Source: Planktothrix sp. PCC 11201
GTDB taxonomy: Bacteria; Cyanobacteriota; Cyanobacteriia; Cyanobacteriales; Microcoleaceae
Assembly (NCBI RefSeq): GCF_900009135.1
Contig: NZ_LT797701.1
Coordinates: forward strand, 734,884 to 798,883
Direction: 5' to 3'
DNA: 64,000 bases
Made by a program: the position numbers and the translations under genes. Numbering within the stretch: the stretch's first letter is position 1; every line of letters begins with the position of its first letter. The notes under the pieces are model-generated. The model was not told the origin of the DNA. It ran no database searches and was given only the letters and a program-made list of their open reading frames with translations. This document shows positions 1 through 9,897 of the stretch, in pieces.

Positions 1-18
1 ACTAATTAAAAAGGTAAT

Positions 19-3000
19 TTGCCAGTGAAAGTATTAGAATTTTTATCTTATTTGAATGGTTTAGAAATTAAACTTTGGCTTGAGGAAGATAAGTTACGCT
101 ATCATGCTCCCAAGGGCGCAATGACACCGGAAATTAAAGCAGAAATAGGGACAAGAAAAGCTGAAATTCTGGAATTTTTAAAAGACGCCAAAAAACCTTC
201 CAGTGCTGTTGAATTAGCGATTATTCCGGTTTCACGGGATCGGGATTTACCCCTTTCCTTTGCTCAACAGCGACTCTGGTTTCTGCACCAACTTTCACCC
301 GATAGTCATTCCTATAATCTCTTAGAAGCTTTGCGGTTAGCAGGCCCCTTAAATCTGGTAGCATTGGAAAAAAGTCTAACTGAATTGATTCGCCGTCATG
401 AGGTTTTAAGAACTACTTTTCCCATGGTAGAAGGAAAACCAATTCAGCGAATTGCTCCCCCCTCAATAGTAACTTTGCCGATTCAGGATTTACAGGGGTT
501 ATCGACGGAGGAACAAACCGAGCGTCTTCGAGAAGTGGCGATCGCAACTTCCTTAAAACCTTTAGATCTCGCTGGGGAATCATTGGTACAATTTACACTC
601 CTTCAACTGAGTTCCGAGGAGTATGTACTGCTGTTGAAGATGCACCACATTATCTATGATGGCTGGTCTTTGAGTATCTTTTTTCGCGAACTATCTTGTT
701 TATATGAGTCTTTTGTTCAAGGTTTACCCTCTCCCCTGGCGGAATTGCCGATCCAGTACGCTGATTTTGCGGTTTGGCAACGTCAATGGTTAACGGGTGA
801 AGTCCTCGACCGACAACTCAACTACTGGCGGGAACAGTTAGCCGGGACACCGACCGTTTTAGAACTCCCAACAGATTATCCCCGCCCCGCAGTTCAGAGT
901 TTCCGAGGTAATGGTGAGGTTTTTCGACTTGATCGAGCCTTAAGCCAACGGCTCAAGCAGTTGAGCCAGGAGTCAGGGGCAACTCTGTTTATGACCCTAT
1001 TGGCAGCTTTTTTCGTCTTAATTTCTCGTTATAGTCGTCAGTTAGATATTGTTATTGGTTCTCCGATCGCCAACCGCAATAGTTCCGCCATCGAGCAACT
1101 GATGGGATTTTTTGCGAATACCCTAGCTTTAAGGGGCGATCTCTCTGGAAACCCTAGCTTTCTGGACTTATTAGCACGGGTGAAGCAAACAACTCTAGCA
1201 GCCTACGCTCATCAGGATTTGCCCTTTGAGATGTTGGTGGAAAAGTTGCAGCTAGACCGGGATTTGAGCCGGAATCCTCTAGTACAGGTGATATTTTCTC
1301 TCCAAAATACCCCTCAATCCGATAGCAAATTGTCGGGTTTAAGTATCCAAAATTTGCCTTTATCTATTGATATTCAAGCCAGATTTGACCTGGAAGTGAA
1401 CTTCTGGGAAGTTTCCGACTGTCTGGAAGCGGTTTGGTGTTATAGCACGGATTTATTTGCTCAGGGCACGATTACACGGATGGGTGGGCATTTTCAAACT
1501 TTATTAGAAGCGATCGCAGTTAATCCCAGAATCGGAATTTTTGAGTTGCCTTTATTGAGTCAAACCGAGCGGGATCAATTATTAATTGAAAGTCACCAAA
1601 CTCCAACCGAATATCCCCAAGATCAGTGTATTCATCAGTTATTTGAAAAACAGGCAGAACTCACACCCGATGCCGTAGCAGTAGTATTTGAAAATCAACA
1701 ACTGACTTACCAACAATTGAATAATCGCGCTAATCAATTATCCCATTACCTAAAATCTTTAGGAGTAGAAATTGACAGCTTGGTCGGGATTTGTGTGGAA
1801 CGTTCTTTAGAAATGATTATAGGATTATTGGGTATTCTCAAGGCGGGTGGAGCCTATGTACCCCTCGATCCAGATTATCCCCAAGAACGTCTAAGCTTTA
1901 TGCTGACGGATACTCAGGTAAAAGTCCTGTTAACTCAGGAGTCTTTGGTTTCTTCTTTTCCAACCCATCCAGCCCGTGTCATCTGTTTAGATAAAGATTG
2001 GGAGACCATTAACCAGCAAAGTCAAGATCATCTTAATATTACGGTTTCTGCGGATAACCTAGCATACATAATTTATACCTCTGGTTCTACGGGTAAACCC
2101 AAAGGCGTTGAAATTGTTCATCGTAGCGTTAATCGTCTTTTGTTTGGCGTAAATTACGTTAATCTCGATGCCAAACAAAGATTTCTACAAATAGCAACTA
2201 TGGCGTTTGATGCTTCCACCTTTGAGATTTGGGGAGCTTTATTGCATGGGGGTAGATGTGTTCTTTTCCCGGGAAATATGCCTACAGCGAATGGTCTCAG
2301 GGATGAAATAGAGCAACATGGGATTACTATTTTATGGCTGACGGCGGCTTTATTTAACGCCATAATTGATGATCACCCCCAAGCATTATCAGGAATTAAA
2401 CAGCTACTAATTGGTGGAGAAGTGCTTTCGGTTGCTCATGTTCAGAAAGCCCTGGAAGCCCTACCATTTACGCAAATCATTAATGGATATGGCCCGACAG
2501 AAAGTACAACTTTTACTTGTTGTTATCCTATTCCTAGACAACTTGAGACCACTATAAAGTCAATTCCCATTGGGAAGGCGATCGCTAATACCCAAGTTTA
2601 CATTTTAGATAATTATTTGCAACCAGTTCCTGTAGGTGTACCAGGAGAATTACATATTGGCGGGGCTGGGTTAGCCCGGGGCTATCTTAACCGACCGGAA
2701 TTGACACAAGAGAAATTTATTTCTAATCCCTTTGGCTCTCCCCTTGACTCCTTTGAACCCCCCCAACCCCCCCTTACTAATGGGGGGCTAAAGAGCAATC
2801 TTACCAAGGGGGGGAAAATCCCCCTTGGTAAGGGGGGGCTAGGGGGGGTCAAAGCCGGGGCTAGTAAACTATATAAAACCGGGGATTTAGCTCGATATTT
2901 ACCCGATGGGAATATTGAGTATATTGGACGTATTGATCATCAGGTGAAAATACGGGGCTTTCGGATTGAGTTGGGGGAAATCGAAGCCATACTGAGTCAA

Positions 3001-6000
3001 CAGGTTGGTGTCCAATCAGCTTGTGTGATTGTCAGGGAAGATACACCAGGGGATAAACGTCTAGTCGCTTATGTTGTCCCAAAACCAGAGGTAACGCTGG
3101 AAATAGATGTAATACGTCAATTCCTCAAGGCTAAATTGCCCGATTACATGATTCCCAGTGCTTTTGTGATGCTCGAAGCTCTACCTTTGACTCCCAATGG
3201 CAAAATTGATCGCGCCGCCCTACCCGCCCCCGATTCCCAGGGCCAAGGTGAATATCTGGCTCCCCGTAATCCCATTGAAGAAAAACTAGCCCAGATTTGG
3301 TCTGAAGTCCTGAAATTAGAACGGGTCAGCATTGAAGATAACTTCTTTGAAATAGGAGGTCATTCTCTGTTAGCTACCCAAGTTATTTCTCGCTGTCAAC
3401 AGGCTTTTGATATTGCCTTGCCGTTACGTTATCTGTTTGAATATCCAAAAATTTCTCAGTTAAGTAATATAATTTTAGATGAATTGCAAACTGGATTAGG
3501 TCTAAAGGTTCCGGCGATTGTGCCTGTTGATCGAGACCAAGATATTCCCCTATCCTGGGCGCAGGAACGTCTGTGGTTTGTGAATCAATTAGAGGGAGAA
3601 AGTGGAGCCTACACCATTGATTTAACCCTACGTTTGGTAGGCGATCTCAATATAAAAGCCTTAGAACAGGCTTTTAAAACCCTTGTCCAACGCCATGAAC
3701 CTCTACGGACTCAGTTTAAACTCAAGGATAATAAACCCATCCAGGCGATCGCTCCTAGTATAAATTTCACATTGCCTGTCGTTAATATTCAGCCTGGACA
3801 ACAATTAGAAACTCTGTTAACAGCAGCCGTCTGTGAACCCTTCGATTTAGCCAATGGTTCCGTTTTGCGAGTCAAATTATGGCAAGTGGCAAACAACGAG
3901 TATGTCCTGTTATTAGCCATTCACCATATCGCGGCGGATGGTTGGTCGTTGGGGGTTTTAATCAGTGAATTATCAGCCTATTATCGAAGTTTCTCCACAG
4001 AAACAGTAGCCGATTTACCCCCTCTACCAATACAATATGCCGACTTTGCGGTATGGCAACGCCAGTGGTTGACAAATGAGATATTAGAGCGTCAATTAAG
4101 TTACTGGGAACAACAGTTAACCGGAGTGCCACTTCTGCACCAACTCCCCACAGACCGCCCCCGTCCAGCTATACAGAGTTTTCGAGGCGCTACGGAGCGA
4201 CTGCAACTCGATAATCAGCTTACACAACAACTTAAACAGCTGAGTCAAAAGTCTGGCACTACCCTGTTTATGACTTTGTTGGCGGGTTTTGCCGTCTTAC
4301 TGTCTCGCTATAGTGGACAAACGGATCTGGTGGTTGGCTCACCGATCGCTAATCGTAACCGTACAGACATTGAGGGATTAATTGGCTTTTTTGTCAATAC
4401 TCTGGCTTTAAGGTTTGATCTGTCCAAGGAACCAAGTTTTGAGGCTTTTCTGGCCCAGGTACGACAAACTACCCAAAACGCCTATGACCATCAGGATTTG
4501 CCCTTCGAGATGTTAGTCGAAGAATTGCAATTAGAACGACATTTGGATCGTAATCCTTTAGTACAAATTGTCTTTGCTCTCCAGAATGCTCCCGATTCCG
4601 CCTGGGATTTGCCCGGGGTCAAAGTTGAAGATATGGCATCGGGACTAGATTCGGTGCGGGTTGACCTGGAGGTCTATCTATGGGATTTACCCGATGGATT
4701 AAGTGGCTACTGCTCTTACAACCGTGATTTATTTGATCCTGAGACCATCTCCCGGATGATGGAACATTTCCAGACTTTGTTAGCAGCAATTGTTGAGAAT
4801 CCCCAGCAATCGGTGGCCCTACTACCCTTACTGAATCCGGGCGATCGCCAGCAATTATTAGAAGCGTGGAACAATACAGAAGCCGATTATCCCTATAACA
4901 AGTGTATTCACCAGTTATTTGAAAAACAGGCACAACTTACCCCGTCATCGGTGGCGGTGGTCTTTGAAAATCAACAGTTGACCTACGCTCAATTGAATAG
5001 TCGGGCTAATCAGTTAGCCCATTATTTACGGTCTTTGGGTGTGGGAGCCGATCAGCTTGTCGGTATTTGTGTAGACCGATCGCCCTTAATGATAGTGGTA
5101 TTATTAGGAATTCTCAAGGCGGGGGGAGCTTATGTACCCCTTGACCCGGAGTATCCCATGGAGCGTCTGAGCTTTATGTTGGAAGACAGTCAAGTGGCGT
5201 TACTACTAACCGAACAAACACTAATTGAGAAGTTACCGCAACATCAAGCAAAATCCGTCTTTTTAGACAAACTCTGGGAAGAAATTAGCCAAAATCCCCA
5301 GGAAAATCTGACTACAGCCGTAACAGCTTCTAATTTAGCTAATGTGATTTACACTTCTGGCTCCACGGGTAAACCCAAAGGGGTGATGGTGGAACATCAA
5401 GGCTTGTATAACTTAGCTCAAGCTCAAATTCAGGCTTTTAGCTTGAACTCTAATAGTCGCGTTCTCCAGTTTGCCTCCTTCAGTTTTGATGCTTGTATCT
5501 CGGAAATCTTGATGGCACTGGGATCTGGAGCTACACTTTACCTGGGAACTAAAGACGCTCTGATGCCGGGTACACCTTTAATGGAGCGATTACAAGCGTA
5601 TGGCATTACCCATATTACTCTCCCACCGTCTGCCTTAGCAGTTCTGCCCTTAGAAAATTTACTTACTTTACAAACTATTATTGTTGCAGGGGAAGCCTGT
5701 GCTCCCGAACTGGTCAAACAATGGTCAGTGGGACGAAATTTCTTTAACGCCTATGGGCCAACGGAGGCCAGTGTCTGTGCAACGGTGGCAAAATTTAGTG
5801 CTTTTGATTCAAAAGTCACCATTGGTCGTCCGATTTCTAATGTCCAGGTTTATATTTTAGACTCGCACTTACAGCCCGTGCCCATTGGTGTTCCGGGGGA
5901 ATTGCATATTGGTGGGGCGGGGGTAGCCCGGGGCTATCTTAACCGCCCGGAATTGACACAAGAGAAGTTTATTTCTAATCCCTTTGGCTCTCCCCTTGAC

Positions 6001-7722
6001 TCCTTTGACCCCCCCCAACCCCCCCTTACTAATGGGGGGCTCAAGAGTAATTTCCCTCCGATTACCAAGAGAGAACTAAACAGCAATTTCCCCCCGATTA
6101 CCAAGGGAGAACTAAACAGCAATTTCCCCCCCATTACCGAGGGGGGGCTAAAGAGCAATTTTCCCCCCCTTGGTAAGGGGGGGCTAGGGGGGGTCAAAGC
6201 CGGGGCTAGTAAACTATATAAAACCGGGGATTTAGGCCGATATTTACCCGATGGGAATATTGAGTATATTGGACGGATTGATCATCAGGTGAAAATTCGG
6301 GGCTTTCGGATTGAGTTGGGGGAAATCGAAGCCGTACTGAGTCAGAATGAGGTTGTTAAAGTAGCTTGTGTGATTATCAGGGAAGATCATCCTGGGGATA
6401 AACGCCTAGTCGCTTATGTTGTACCACAACCTGATATGACACCAACAACTAGGGATTTGCGTCAGTTTCTTACCCATAAACTGCCTAGCTACATGATTCC
6501 CAGTGCTTTTGTGATTCTGGAGTCTTTGCCCCTAACTGCCAACGGCAAAGTTGATCGCAGAGCTTTGAAAGCTCCTGATAATACCAGTGATTCAGAGAGA
6601 TTTATTGAAGCGCGGAACCAATTAGAATTAAAATTGGTGCAAATCTGGTCAAAAGTGATAAAAATTGACAAAATTGGTGTGCAGGATAACTTTTTTGATC
6701 TAGGTGGTCATTCCCTTTTGGCTCCCTATTTAATGACCGAAATTAAACAGCAATTTAACAAAGATATTCCGTTAACTACGCTTTTTCAAAATCCAACTAT
6801 TGAACAGTTAGCAACAATTATCCAAACAGATTCAGATCACAATCATCAGTCCTGTTTAGTCGCTATTCAACCTAATGGTTCAAATCCACCTTTCTTTTGT
6901 GTTCCAGGAGCGGGGGGACGACCATTTTATTTATATCATTTAGGACGTTATTTGGCAGCAGCAGATCAACCCTTATACAGTTTTGAAAATGATCTGTATC
7001 GGGAATTAGGATCGATTACTAGCATTGAAGATATAGCTAGTATTTATATTAAAGCTATCCAAGATTTTCAGCCCCAAGGCCCCTACTTTTTGGGCGGACA
7101 TTCCTATGGAGGAAACGTCGCGTTTGAAATGGCTCAACAGTTGCAAAAACTGGGACAGGAGGTTGCTTTGGTAGCAATTATTGATTCTTCAGCACCGACC
7201 TATAAAGATAAGCAAATGCTGATTGATTATATTAATTGGGATCATGCAAGATGGTTAGCTGAAGTTAGCAAAGGTATAGAAGTTTATTTAGACAAGAATG
7301 TAGATATTTCCTACAATACCCTGCAACCTTTAGCTGTGGAGGAACAATTAAAATATGTTTTAACCTATTTTAAAATGGCTAATATGTTGCCTCCCCATGC
7401 CGAAACTACCGAACTGGAAAATATCGTACAAGCCTATAAAACTAGCTGTTTATGTCTGGTTGATTATTTACCAGAACAGATTTATCCGGGTCAACTTACA
7501 ATTCTACGCGCTAACGAAGATTTGCCAGAAGATCCCAATAGTGAGTTAGTTTCTGAATGTTCACAGGATTTATCTTTAGGCTGGAGTGAATTTTCTACGG
7601 AACCAGTAGATATTCATTATGTATTGGGTAATCATATCACTATTATGGCAGAACCTCATGTTCAAGTTTTAGCCGAACAGTTAAAAGTTTGCATCAATGC
7701 CAAATATTCAAAGTCCCATTAA
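19..7722 (+). CDS. Bimodular non-ribosomal peptide synthetase, docking-C-A-T-C-A-T-TE
   Basis: This enzyme should add two residues to a peptide and release it. Residues 1-55 resemble a TubC_N docking domain, implying an upstream NRPS or PKS partner outside the window. Condensation domain 1 has HHIIYDGWS near residue 209. Adenylation domain 1 has YTSGSTGKPKG near 685, and carrier 1 has GGHSLL near 1113. Condensation domain 2 has HHIAADGWS near 1302, adenylation domain 2 has YTSGSTGKPKG near 1778, and carrier 2 has GGHSLL near 2230. The thioesterase has GHSYGG near 2360. Hand alignment to GrsA gives specificity codes DAFWLGGTFK (Val-like) and DASTIAAVCK (Tyr/Phe-like). No epimerase or N-methyltransferase domain is visible. 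Both A domains carry unusual in-frame insertions before the KTGDL motif. The start is TTG at 19 after a weak AAGG; GTG at 25 is an alternative. The product is unknown. Confidence 0.93.
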   Translation: MPVKVLEFLSYLNGLEIKLWLEEDKLRYHAPKGAMTPEIKAEIGTRKAEILEFLKDAKKPSSAVELAIIPVSRDRDLPLSFAQQRLWFLHQLSPDSHSYNLLEALRLAGPLNLVALEKSLTELIRRHEVLRTTFPMVEGKPIQRIAPPSIVTLPIQDLQGLSTEEQTERLREVAIATSLKPLDLAGESLVQFTLLQLSSEEYVLLLKMHHIIYDGWSLSIFFRELSCLYESFVQGLPSPLAELPIQYADFAVWQRQWLTGEVLDRQLNYWREQLAGTPTVLELPTDYPRPAVQSFRGNGEVFRLDRALSQRLKQLSQESGATLFMTLLAAFFVLISRYSRQLDIVIGSPIANRNSSAIEQLMGFFANTLALRGDLSGNPSFLDLLARVKQTTLAAYAHQDLPFEMLVEKLQLDRDLSRNPLVQVIFSLQNTPQSDSKLSGLSIQNLPLSIDIQARFDLEVNFWEVSDCLEAVWCYSTDLFAQGTITRMGGHFQTLLEAIAVNPRIGIFELPLLSQTERDQLLIESHQTPTEYPQDQCIHQLFEKQAELTPDAVAVVFENQQLTYQQLNNRANQLSHYLKSLGVEIDSLVGICVERSLEMIIGLLGILKAGGAYVPLDPDYPQERLSFMLTDTQVKVLLTQESLVSSFPTHPARVICLDKDWETINQQSQDHLNITVSADNLAYIIYTSGSTGKPKGVEIVHRSVNRLLFGVNYVNLDAKQRFLQIATMAFDASTFEIWGALLHGGRCVLFPGNMPTANGLRDEIEQHGITILWLTAALFNAIIDDHPQALSGIKQLLIGGEVLSVAHVQKALEALPFTQIINGYGPTESTTFTCCYPIPRQLETTIKSIPIGKAIANTQVYILDNYLQPVPVGVPGELHIGGAGLARGYLNRPELTQEKFISNPFGSPLDSFEPPQPPLTNGGLKSNLTKGGKIPLGKGGLGGVKAGASKLYKTGDLARYLPDGNIEYIGRIDHQVKIRGFRIELGEIEAILSQQVGVQSACVIVREDTPGDKRLVAYVVPKPEVTLEIDVIRQFLKAKLPDYMIPSAFVMLEALPLTPNGKIDRAALPAPDSQGQGEYLAPRNPIEEKLAQIWSEVLKLERVSIEDNFFEIGGHSLLATQVISRCQQAFDIALPLRYLFEYPKISQLSNIILDELQTGLGLKVPAIVPVDRDQDIPLSWAQERLWFVNQLEGESGAYTIDLTLRLVGDLNIKALEQAFKTLVQRHEPLRTQFKLKDNKPIQAIAPSINFTLPVVNIQPGQQLETLLTAAVCEPFDLANGSVLRVKLWQVANNEYVLLLAIHHIAADGWSLGVLISELSAYYRSFSTETVADLPPLPIQYADFAVWQRQWLTNEILERQLSYWEQQLTGVPLLHQLPTDRPRPAIQSFRGATERLQLDNQLTQQLKQLSQKSGTTLFMTLLAGFAVLLSRYSGQTDLVVGSPIANRNRTDIEGLIGFFVNTLALRFDLSKEPSFEAFLAQVRQTTQNAYDHQDLPFEMLVEELQLERHLDRNPLVQIVFALQNAPDSAWDLPGVKVEDMASGLDSVRVDLEVYLWDLPDGLSGYCSYNRDLFDPETISRMMEHFQTLLAAIVENPQQSVALLPLLNPGDRQQLLEAWNNTEADYPYNKCIHQLFEKQAQLTPSSVAVVFENQQLTYAQLNSRANQLAHYLRSLGVGADQLVGICVDRSPLMIVVLLGILKAGGAYVPLDPEYPMERLSFMLEDSQVALLLTEQTLIEKLPQHQAKSVFLDKLWEEISQNPQENLTTAVTASNLANVIYTSGSTGKPKGVMVEHQGLYNLAQAQIQAFSLNSNSRVLQFASFSFDACISEILMALGSGATLYLGTKDALMPGTPLMERLQAYGITHITLPPSALAVLPLENLLTLQTIIVAGEACAPELVKQWSVGRNFFNAYGPTEASVCATVAKFSAFDSKVTIGRPISNVQVYILDSHLQPVPIGVPGELHIGGAGVARGYLNRPELTQEKFISNPFGSPLDSFDPPQPPLTNGGLKSNFPPITKRELNSNFPPITKGELNSNFPPITEGGLKSNFPPLGKGGLGGVKAGASKLYKTGDLGRYLPDGNIEYIGRIDHQVKIRGFRIELGEIEAVLSQNEVVKVACVIIREDHPGDKRLVAYVVPQPDMTPTTRDLRQFLTHKLPSYMIPSAFVILESLPLTANGKVDRRALKAPDNTSDSERFIEARNQLELKLVQIWSKVIKIDKIGVQDNFFDLGGHSLLAPYLMTEIKQQFNKDIPLTTLFQNPTIEQLATIIQTDSDHNHQSCLVAIQPNGSNPPFFCVPGAGGRPFYLYHLGRYLAAADQPLYSFENDLYRELGSITSIEDIASIYIKAIQDFQPQGPYFLGGHSYGGNVAFEMAQQLQKLGQEVALVAIIDSSAPTYKDKQMLIDYINWDHARWLAEVSKGIEVYLDKNVDISYNTLQPLAVEEQLKYVLTYFKMANMLPPHAETTELENIVQAYKTSCLCLVDYLPEQIYPGQLTILRANEDLPEDPNSELVSECSQDLSLGWSEFSTEPVDIHYVLGNHITIMAEPHVQVLAEQLKVCINAKYSKSH
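2758..2850. repeat. C/G palindromic repeat inside NRPS adenylation domain 1
   Basis: The block alternates C-runs and G-runs around CTTACTAATGG, CTTACCAAGG and CTTGGTAAGG cores, so it can fold into several hairpins. It has no stop in the NRPS frame and is read as a Pro/Gly/Lys-rich segment. Together with short flanks it adds about 43 residues between FISNPFG and KLYKTGDL. Repeats of the same style lie between genes around argF. Confidence 0.8.
6009..6196. repeat. C/G palindromic repeat inside NRPS adenylation domain 2
   Basis: It sits at the same domain position as the repeat in adenylation domain 1 and has nearly identical borders. It is expanded, giving about 74 residues between FISNPFG and KLYKTGDL against 43 in domain 1. 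The frame stays open throughout. It contains a four-unit tandem array. Confidence 0.8.
6043..6186 (+). repeat. Four tandem 36-bp units coding for 12-residue repeats in the NRPS
   Basis: The units start at 6043, 6079, 6115 and 6151, each exactly 36 bp. They code for variants of a 12-residue unit of the form (K/N)SNFPPITKGEL. The last unit carries the PPLGKGGL variant that also ends the insertion of domain 1. An exact multiple of three keeps the NRPS frame. Confidence 0.85.
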
Positions 7723-7776
7723 TCCAGAAGTATTAAGACAAGTCCCAATATCTGAAAATACTATCTTTTCGTGAAA

Positions 7777-9768
7777 TTAATGCAGATAAGTATAACGTCG
7801 CAAACTGCGTTCATAGTTTTGTAATAGCAGTTGAGCTTCTTCTAAACTAATCCGACTGTGTTCTAATGCTTGTTCGGTCTGGCGACGAATACTTTCAATT
7901 AAATCCTCCGTATCATAATGAACATAACCCAAAACTTCGTGCATAGTATCTCCTTTAATCACGGATTCAATTTGATATCCTTGAGGAGTAAGTTTAATAT
8001 GAACAACATTCGTATCCCCAAATAAATTATGTAGATTTCCCATAATTTCTTGATAGGCACCCGCTAAAAACATTCCCAAATAATAGGGTTGTTTTTCATT
8101 GGGATTTTGAGATAAATCGTCACTCTGTTCTAAAGAATGTAATTCTAAAACGTATTTCACATCTCGTAAATCAATAAACTGATCAATTTTGCCATCACTA
8201 TCACAGGTTAAATCCGCTAAAGTTGCCCGTTTTGTCGGTTCTTCATCTAATCGATGAATCGGCATTATGGGGAATAATTGATCAATCGCCCAAGTATCAG
8301 GGGCGGATTTGAAGACGGAAAGATTGACATAATAAATTGAAGCCATAATCTTTTCCAAGTCTTCTAATTCATCGGGAATATAATCGGAATTTCTAACAAT
8401 TTCTAGGATTTTTCGACAACAGGCCCAGTGAATTTTTTCAGCTTTAGCGCGATCGCTTAAACTTAAATAACCAAACCCAAATAAACTAATCGCTTCCCCC
8501 TTAAATTGAGTAGCATCGTGATAGGCTTCTTGGTAATTATCCTCATTAATAGATTGATAAGTGTCATCCAAATTCCTTAAAATTAGATGATCTTTTTCAG
8601 CAATAGCCGGGGGTTCATCCATCGGAATATCACTACTTCCTAACACATCAAATACTAAAACAGATTGATGGGAAGCGATCGCCCGTCCACTTTCACTAAT
8701 TAATGTGGGAACCGGTAATTTTCGCTCCTCACAGGCTTCTTTAACCTCGGCAACAACATCATTAGCATAATTCTGCATATTGTAGTTTTTAGAGGCGTGG
8801 AAATTGGTTTTAGACCCATCATAATCGACACCTAAACCGCCCCCCACATCCAAATATTTCATATTTGCCCCTATTTTCGCCAATTCCACATAAATTTGAC
8901 TGGCTTCTTGTAGGGCATCTTTAATCACACTAATCGAAGAAATTTGAGAACCAATATGAAAATGTAACAGTTGCAAACTATCTAACATTTCGGCTTTTTT
9001 CAGCTTTTCAACCACTTCCATAATTTCAGGAATAGTTAGGCCAAATTTAGCCCGATCGCCCGTTGAACCGCCCCAACGTCCCATCCCCCTGGTACTTAAT
9101 TTAGCCCGCACTCCCACAATCGGACGAATGCCTAATTGTTGACTCGCAGCGATGACTAAATTCACTTCTTCAATTTGTTCTAAAACAATAATTGCCGTCT
9201 GTCCCAAGCGTTGAGCCAATAGGGCAGTATCAATATATTCTTGATCTTTATAACCATTACAAATTAATAGGGATTCAGGATTTTTTAGTAATGCTAAAGC
9301 GATGAGTAATTCTGGCTTTGAACCCGCTTCTAAACCAAAATTATAGGGCTGACCAAACCGGACTAAATCTTCCAGTAAATGTCGTTCTTGATTACATTTA
9401 ACCGGATAAACCCCCCGATAAACCCCCGGATAACTATAACGGGCGATCGCCTTAGCAAAACAAGCATTTAATCGTTCAATTCGGTCTTCAAGAATATCAG
9501 GAAAACGAATTAATAAAGGTAATTCAATATTGCGACTTTTCAGAGATTCGACTAATTTTAATAAATCTAAAGATCCCCCTCGGTTCGCTTTCGGGGAAAC
9601 CGTAATATTACCCACAGCATTAATCGAAAAATAAGGATCACCCCATCCCTGAATCCGATAGAGTTTTTCGCTATCTTCAATTGTCCAGGTCTTTTTCACC
9701 GTCACCTGGGGGGACTCCATTGTCACCTCGGGTGTCTGGGTTTTAGGGGCGAGTGCATTGACATCCAT
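7777..9768 (-). CDS. speA: Biosynthetic arginine decarboxylase
   Basis: This PLP enzyme decarboxylates arginine to agmatine, the entry to putrescine and spermidine synthesis. At 663 residues it has the usual length of the large biosynthetic SpeA type. The PLP lysine is K124 in GVYPVKCNQ. The alanine-racemase-fold barrel follows, with FHIGSQ and the glycine-rich LDVGGGLGVDYDG, then a C-terminal beta domain. The start is ATG at 9768; Met17 is a possible later start, as the first 25 residues look poorly conserved. It is convergent with the NRPS, 54 bp away, and divergent from ndk. Confidence 0.95.
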   Translation of the reverse strand: MDVNALAPKTQTPEVTMESPQVTVKKTWTIEDSEKLYRIQGWGDPYFSINAVGNITVSPKANRGGSLDLLKLVESLKSRNIELPLLIRFPDILEDRIERLNACFAKAIARYSYPGVYRGVYPVKCNQERHLLEDLVRFGQPYNFGLEAGSKPELLIALALLKNPESLLICNGYKDQEYIDTALLAQRLGQTAIIVLEQIEEVNLVIAASQQLGIRPIVGVRAKLSTRGMGRWGGSTGDRAKFGLTIPEIMEVVEKLKKAEMLDSLQLLHFHIGSQISSISVIKDALQEASQIYVELAKIGANMKYLDVGGGLGVDYDGSKTNFHASKNYNMQNYANDVVAEVKEACEERKLPVPTLISESGRAIASHQSVLVFDVLGSSDIPMDEPPAIAEKDHLILRNLDDTYQSINEDNYQEAYHDATQFKGEAISLFGFGYLSLSDRAKAEKIHWACCRKILEIVRNSDYIPDELEDLEKIMASIYYVNLSVFKSAPDTWAIDQLFPIMPIHRLDEEPTKRATLADLTCDSDGKIDQFIDLRDVKYVLELHSLEQSDDLSQNPNEKQPYYLGMFLAGAYQEIMGNLHNLFGDTNVVHIKLTPQGYQIESVIKGDTMHEVLGYVHYDTEDLIESIRRQTEQALEHSRISLEEAQLLLQNYERSLRRYTYLH

Positions 9769-9897
9769 CTTTTTCTATCCTTGCCGTTGAGCAACCATCA
9801 GACAGTGTAGCGGTTTAAGTTAATCTTGACCAGCCATCTGTTACCAAGGATACGGTAATCTAAATTGTGAACTTGAATCACAGTTAAGGAGATTCCC

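Noticed and set aside
6043-6186. Four 36-bp direct repeats that could suggest a CRISPR array
   Set aside because: The units abut without spacers and lie in frame within an NRPS gene.
5934-6197. 87-codon minus-strand ORF across the NRPS repeat
   Set aside because: It is the mirror reading of the palindromic repeat in an established gene.
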